Shown: positions 5,620 through 8,183 of the stretch, piece after piece
Layout of the letters: the number at the start of each line of letters is the position of its first letter
How positions within the stretch are numbered: position 1 is the first letter of the stretch
Assembly: GCA_002359085.1 (NCBI GenBank)
Contig: DEQB01000023.1
Location: 8,385-16,567 of the forward strand
Direction of reading: 5' to 3'
Source: Erysipelothrix sp. UBA3377
GTDB lineage: Bacteria > Bacillota_I > Bacilli_A > Erysipelotrichales > Erysipelotrichaceae
DNA: 8,183 nucleotides
Made by a program: the position numbers and the translations under genes
The notes under the pieces: generated by a model
What the model saw: only the letters and a program-made list of their open reading frames with translations
What the model was told of the DNA's origin: nothing
The model's database searches: none

Positions 5620-6531
5620 TTACAGATTACTGATCGCAACTGCAAGTTGGGCTGCAACTTTTGAGTTGTTGAAGACCAATGCTTTATTCGCATCCACTGA
5701 TTTACCTTCTGAACGCTCATGCAACATGCTAAGGATGAATGGGGTAACTTTATTCCCTTCAATACCTTGTGCAGCAGCAGTTTCAACTGCTTCTTTAATT
5801 AAAGCACGGATGAATGTTGTATCCAATGCATCTTCTTGTGGAATTGGGTTTGCGATAACGATTCCTGAATTGATTTCCAATGCATCTTTGGTTTGTACCA
5901 TTTGTGCCAAGTCTTTGAGATCTTCAAAGTTATGGGTAACTTTTTTACCACTGTCACGAGTATAGAAATCTGGGAATGCATCTGTTTGATAACCCACCAC
6001 AGGTACACCTTTTGTTTCTAGGTATTCTAAAGTTCTTGGAATATCTAAGATTGATTTAGCTCCTGAACAAATAACAGCCACATTGGTCTGTGCAAGTTCT
6101 TCTAAGTCCGCTGAGATATCCATGGTATTTTCTCCATCAAAGTGAACACCACCGATACCACCAGTTGCGAATACTTTAATGCCTACCATTTCCGCAAACA
6201 TCATGGTTGTTGCTACTGTGGTTGCACCACTTTTTTTCAATGACATAATAACTGGAACATCACGTCTTGAACATTTTGGCATATCTGGTGTTGTTGCGAA
6301 GAGTTCAATTTCTTCATTGGTTAAACCAATTACGATTTCACCATCCATAATACCGATGGTTGCTGGTACAGCACCTTGTTCACGAATGATACGGTCACAC
6401 TCAAGTGCCATTTTTAAGTTTTCTGGATAATTAAATCCATGAGAGATAATGGTTGATTCCAACGCTACCACAGGTTTGTTGTTATCGAGTGCCTCTTGTA
6501 CTTCTGGGTTAATTCTAATTAATGATTTCAT
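5620..6531 (-). CDS. psuG: Pseudouridine-5'-phosphate glycosidase
   Basis: PsuG breaks the C-C glycosidic bond of pseudouridine 5'-phosphate to give uracil and ribose 5-phosphate, the second step in recycling pseudouridine from RNA turnover. At 303 residues it matches the E. coli enzyme (about 312). Family motifs are all visible: VALESTIISHG (22-32) with catalytic E25, PKCSRRD (85-91) with K86, TGGIGGVHF (123-131), MDISADL (137-143) with metal-binding D138, CSGAKSILD (155-163) with the Schiff-base lysine K159, and ALVFNNSKVAAQLA (284-297). Residue roles are transferred from the E. coli enzyme. It lies 14 bases downstream of psuK, and its ribosome-binding site (AAGGAG) abuts the psuK stop, so the pair is one operon. 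No pseudouridine transporter gene is in the window. Confidence 0.95.
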   Translation of the reverse strand: MKSLIRINPEVQEALDNNKPVVALESTIISHGFNYPENLKMALECDRIIREQGAVPATIGIMDGEIVIGLTNEEIELFATTPDMPKCSRRDVPVIMSLKKSGATTVATTMMFAEMVGIKVFATGGIGGVHFDGENTMDISADLEELAQTNVAVICSGAKSILDIPRTLEYLETKGVPVVGYQTDAFPDFYTRDSGKKVTHNFEDLKDLAQMVQTKDALEINSGIVIANPIPQEDALDTTFIRALIKEAVETAAAQGIEGNKVTPFILSMLHERSEGKSVDANKALVFNNSKVAAQLAVAISNL

Positions 6532-6545
6532 ATATATTGCTCCTT

Positions 6546-7640
6546 CTATGTAAAGTTCTTTACTTTTTCTATATTCAATTCTGGATTAACGGTTAACATG
6601 CTTTCAAGTGAGAAGGCGGATACTCTGGACGCAAAGTCTGCAATATCTGACATACTGTAATTACTCAACATTCCATAAACAATACCTGCAGTGAATGCAT
6701 CTCCTGCACCTGTTACATTAACGATACGCTTGGCCTTACTTTCAGCAAAGCCACTTTCTTTATGCGAGGCATAATAGACACCCTTTTGTCCCAAAGTGAT
6801 GAATACCTGCGCAATGCCTTTGTCCAAAAGGATTGATGCTGCTTTTTTAACATCCTCTTTGTCGTTGATTTCCATTTCTGCCAAATAAGCTGCTTCCATA
6901 CGATTACATTTAATGGTGTGGAATTTCCCAACAAGATCTTTCAAATGAGATACTTTCCCAATTGAGACGGGATCTAAAATGATCTTTTGTTCCGGATATT
7001 TATTCACCAAATACGCAACCAAATGTCTGGGTAAGGATGCATCTATGACCAAGATGTCCGCATGTTCCAATACGGAATCTTTACTCTCAAGATGTGCTTG
7101 GGGCATATTATCCAGTCCCGTTGTATCTGAAAGTGCCAGCTTCATTTCACCATCTTTGTCCAAGATGGCAACATACATAGTAGATGGATCCTCTTTGTTT
7201 TCATAAGCATGGGATAAATTCACACCCACTTCCAAACAATTTCTTCGAATAATCTCCGAGAATGGATCTTGAGCCAAGCTGGTAATTAAGGAAGTCTTAA
7301 TCCCCAGTCGTGCCAAATTCTCCGAGATATTTCTGGATACACCACCTGGATGAATGCTGATCCTTCCTGGATTTGAATCTTCAGGAATTAAAGGATCAAA
7401 ACTCTTTCCATATAAGTCGATCATGGCGGCGCCAATAACCACCGCATGTTCATATTCCCCAATTACATAACTCCTACCAAGGATATACCCTTTCTTGGTT
7501 AAATTCGAGATATGAACAGACACTGCAGTTCGACTCATATTTAACTGATGGGCAATCTCAATTTGAGATAGCATTGGATTTGAAAGAATTACATGATAGA
7601 CTTCAGATTCTATATCTGTCATGGGCTTCTTTTTACGCAT
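6546..7640 (-). CDS. psuK: Pseudouridine kinase (PfkB family) with N-terminal winged-helix domain
   Basis: The kinase phosphorylates pseudouridine to the 5'-phosphate that PsuG then splits. The 364-residue protein has a winged-helix DNA-binding domain at residues 7-57 (helix-turn-helix around SQIEIAHQLNMSRTAVSVHI). A PfkB/ribokinase domain runs from about 66 to 360, with PGGVSRNISENLARLG (98-113) for sugar binding and VTGAGDAFTAG (309-319) with the catalytic base D314. Assignment to pseudouridine rests mainly on psuG being the next gene. Other nucleoside or sugar kinases of this family look alike. The winged helix, similar in layout to E. coli YeiI, suggests the enzyme may also regulate transcription, possibly of its own operon through the dyad at its promoter. 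GGAGG lies six bases before the ATG. Confidence 0.88.
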   Translation of the reverse strand: MRKKKPMTDIESEVYHVILSNPMLSQIEIAHQLNMSRTAVSVHISNLTKKGYILGRSYVIGEYEHAVVIGAAMIDLYGKSFDPLIPEDSNPGRISIHPGGVSRNISENLARLGIKTSLITSLAQDPFSEIIRRNCLEVGVNLSHAYENKEDPSTMYVAILDKDGEMKLALSDTTGLDNMPQAHLESKDSVLEHADILVIDASLPRHLVAYLVNKYPEQKIILDPVSIGKVSHLKDLVGKFHTIKCNRMEAAYLAEMEINDKEDVKKAASILLDKGIAQVFITLGQKGVYYASHKESGFAESKAKRIVNVTGAGDAFTAGIVYGMLSNYSMSDIADFASRVSAFSLESMLTVNPELNIEKVKNFT

Positions 7641-7658
7641 ATCAACCCTCCTTCATTT

Positions 7659-7683
7659 ATAATATATCATAAATATATATTAT
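7659..7683. promoter_or_regulatory. psuK-psuG promoter region with a 9-bp dyad (candidate operator)
   Basis: ATAATATAT (7659-7667) and ATATATTAT (7675-7683) form a perfect nine-base inverted repeat with a seven-base spacer. On the minus strand a likely -10 TATGAT (7671-7666) lies inside it, with a weak GTTAAA (7694-7689) as -35, so a bound protein would block transcription. The arms are entirely A/T, so chance symmetry is more likely than usual. Confidence 0.45.
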
Positions 7684-7721
7684 TTTTCTTTAACTTTGCT
7701 AAGTTTGTAGCAACAACTAGG

Positions 7722-7758
7722 AAAAGAAAACCCAACTCAGCGAAAAACTAAATTGGGT
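7722..7758 (-). terminator. Intrinsic terminator of the 6-phospho-beta-glucosidase gene
   Basis: On the minus strand ACCCAATTTAG pairs with CTGAGTTGGGT over eleven positions (two G-U wobbles) around a TTTTTCG loop, followed by TTTTCTTTT. It starts eight bases after the TAA stop. Confidence 0.92.
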
Positions 7759-7766
7759 CTTCTATA

Positions 7767-8183
7767 TTATTCTAAATTTTCACCATTGGTTTCAATCACT
7801 TTTTGATACCAGTAAAATGATTTTTTGGGTATACGCACATAAGTACCTGTACCATCGTCTTGACGGTCCACATAAATAAAACCATAACGCTTACTCATTT
7901 CACCGGTACTGGCACTCACAAGATCAATGGGACCCCATGAGGTATAACCCAAGACATCCACACCATCAAGCACAATCGCATCCTTCATGGCTTGTATGTG
8001 TTGACGGAGATAGTCAATACGATAATCATCAGTAATCTTACCATCCTTGTCCAATACATCATTGGCACCCAAACCATTTTCTACTACGAATAGAGGTTTT
8101 TGGTAGCGATCATACAGTTCATTCATGGTAATTCTAAAACCCAAGGGATCAATTTGCCATCCCCACTCACTTGCTTTTAAGTA
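7767..8183 (-). CDS. 6-phospho-beta-glucosidase (GH1), C-terminal part (cut by window edge)
   Basis: GH1 6-phospho-beta-glucosidases hydrolyse phosphorylated beta-glucosides such as cellobiose 6-phosphate or salicin 6-phosphate after uptake by a PTS, in the cytoplasm. The last 138 residues are present, starting with SEWGWQIDPLGFR. LFVVENGLG carries the catalytic nucleophile glutamate (visible residue 35), DDYRIDYLRQH is typical of the family, and GYTSWGPIDLVSASTGEMSKRYGFIYVD ends in the region where a Ser-Lys-Tyr set binds the sugar phosphate. That set separates phospho-glucosidases (BglA/AscB/BglH type) from plain beta-glucosidases. The frame stays open to the window edge, so the TTG at 8144 is an internal codon and not a start. 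Any PTS partner would lie beyond the edge. Confidence 0.93.
   Translation of the reverse strand, partial: YLKASEWGWQIDPLGFRITMNELYDRYQKPLFVVENGLGANDVLDKDGKITDDYRIDYLRQHIQAMKDAIVLDGVDVLGYTSWGPIDLVSASTGEMSKRYGFIYVDRQDDGTGTYVRIPKKSFYWYQKVIETNGENLE

Noticed and set aside
8106..8144. A complete small gene starting at TTG 8144
   Set aside because: The frame continues upstream to the window edge with further GH1 sequence, so this is an internal leucine codon of a cut gene.

Overview
The window looks like chromosomal DNA of an AT-rich Bacillota-type bacterium. The ribosome-binding sites are strong GGAGG types, the promoters are TATAAT types, and intrinsic terminators end in U-tracts. accB ends in TGA where accC begins, so TGA is read as a stop and this is not the Mycoplasma code. 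The gene mix (acc genes, FabV-type enoyl reductase, PTS-linked 6-phospho-beta-glucosidase, pseudouridine salvage) would fit an Erysipelotrichia- or Acholeplasma-like lineage, but that placement is inference only.

Left part (1-2297): a lipid-synthesis locus built around a divergent promoter. To the left run accB (biotin carboxyl carrier protein) and accC (biotin carboxylase, cut by the window edge), overlapping by ATGA. To the right run fabV (enoyl-ACP/CoA reductase) and a short biotin-protein ligase, joined directly as TAAATG. The intergenic space holds an inverted repeat, TTTGA-TAT-TCAAA, that matches the known operator pattern of FabT, the MarR-family lipid regulator of streptococci. It covers the -35 box of fabV and the expected start point of accB. 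One regulator could therefore tie malonyl-CoA supply, biotin loading and the last elongation step together.

Middle (2298-4492): a membrane-anchored protein with an Ig-like region and a VanY-like D,D-carboxypeptidase domain whose key catalytic residues are replaced, so it is probably a pseudoenzyme; it ends in a clear terminator. Next comes a two-gene unit encoding a small membrane zinc-ribbon protein and a membrane-tailed J-domain protein, also closed by a terminator.

Right part (4491-8183, all minus strand): an HTH-XRE regulator fused to about six membrane helices, with overlapping palindromes at its own promoter; a pseudouridine catabolism pair (psuK with an N-terminal winged helix, then psuG) that ends in a UUCG-loop terminator; and the C-terminal part of a GH1 6-phospho-beta-glucosidase with its terminator. 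No tRNA, rRNA, CRISPR array or mobile element was seen. No gene-free stretch exceeds 300 bases. The items most worth a second look are the FabT-like operator, the inactive VanY-like protein, and the J-domain/zinc-ribbon pair.
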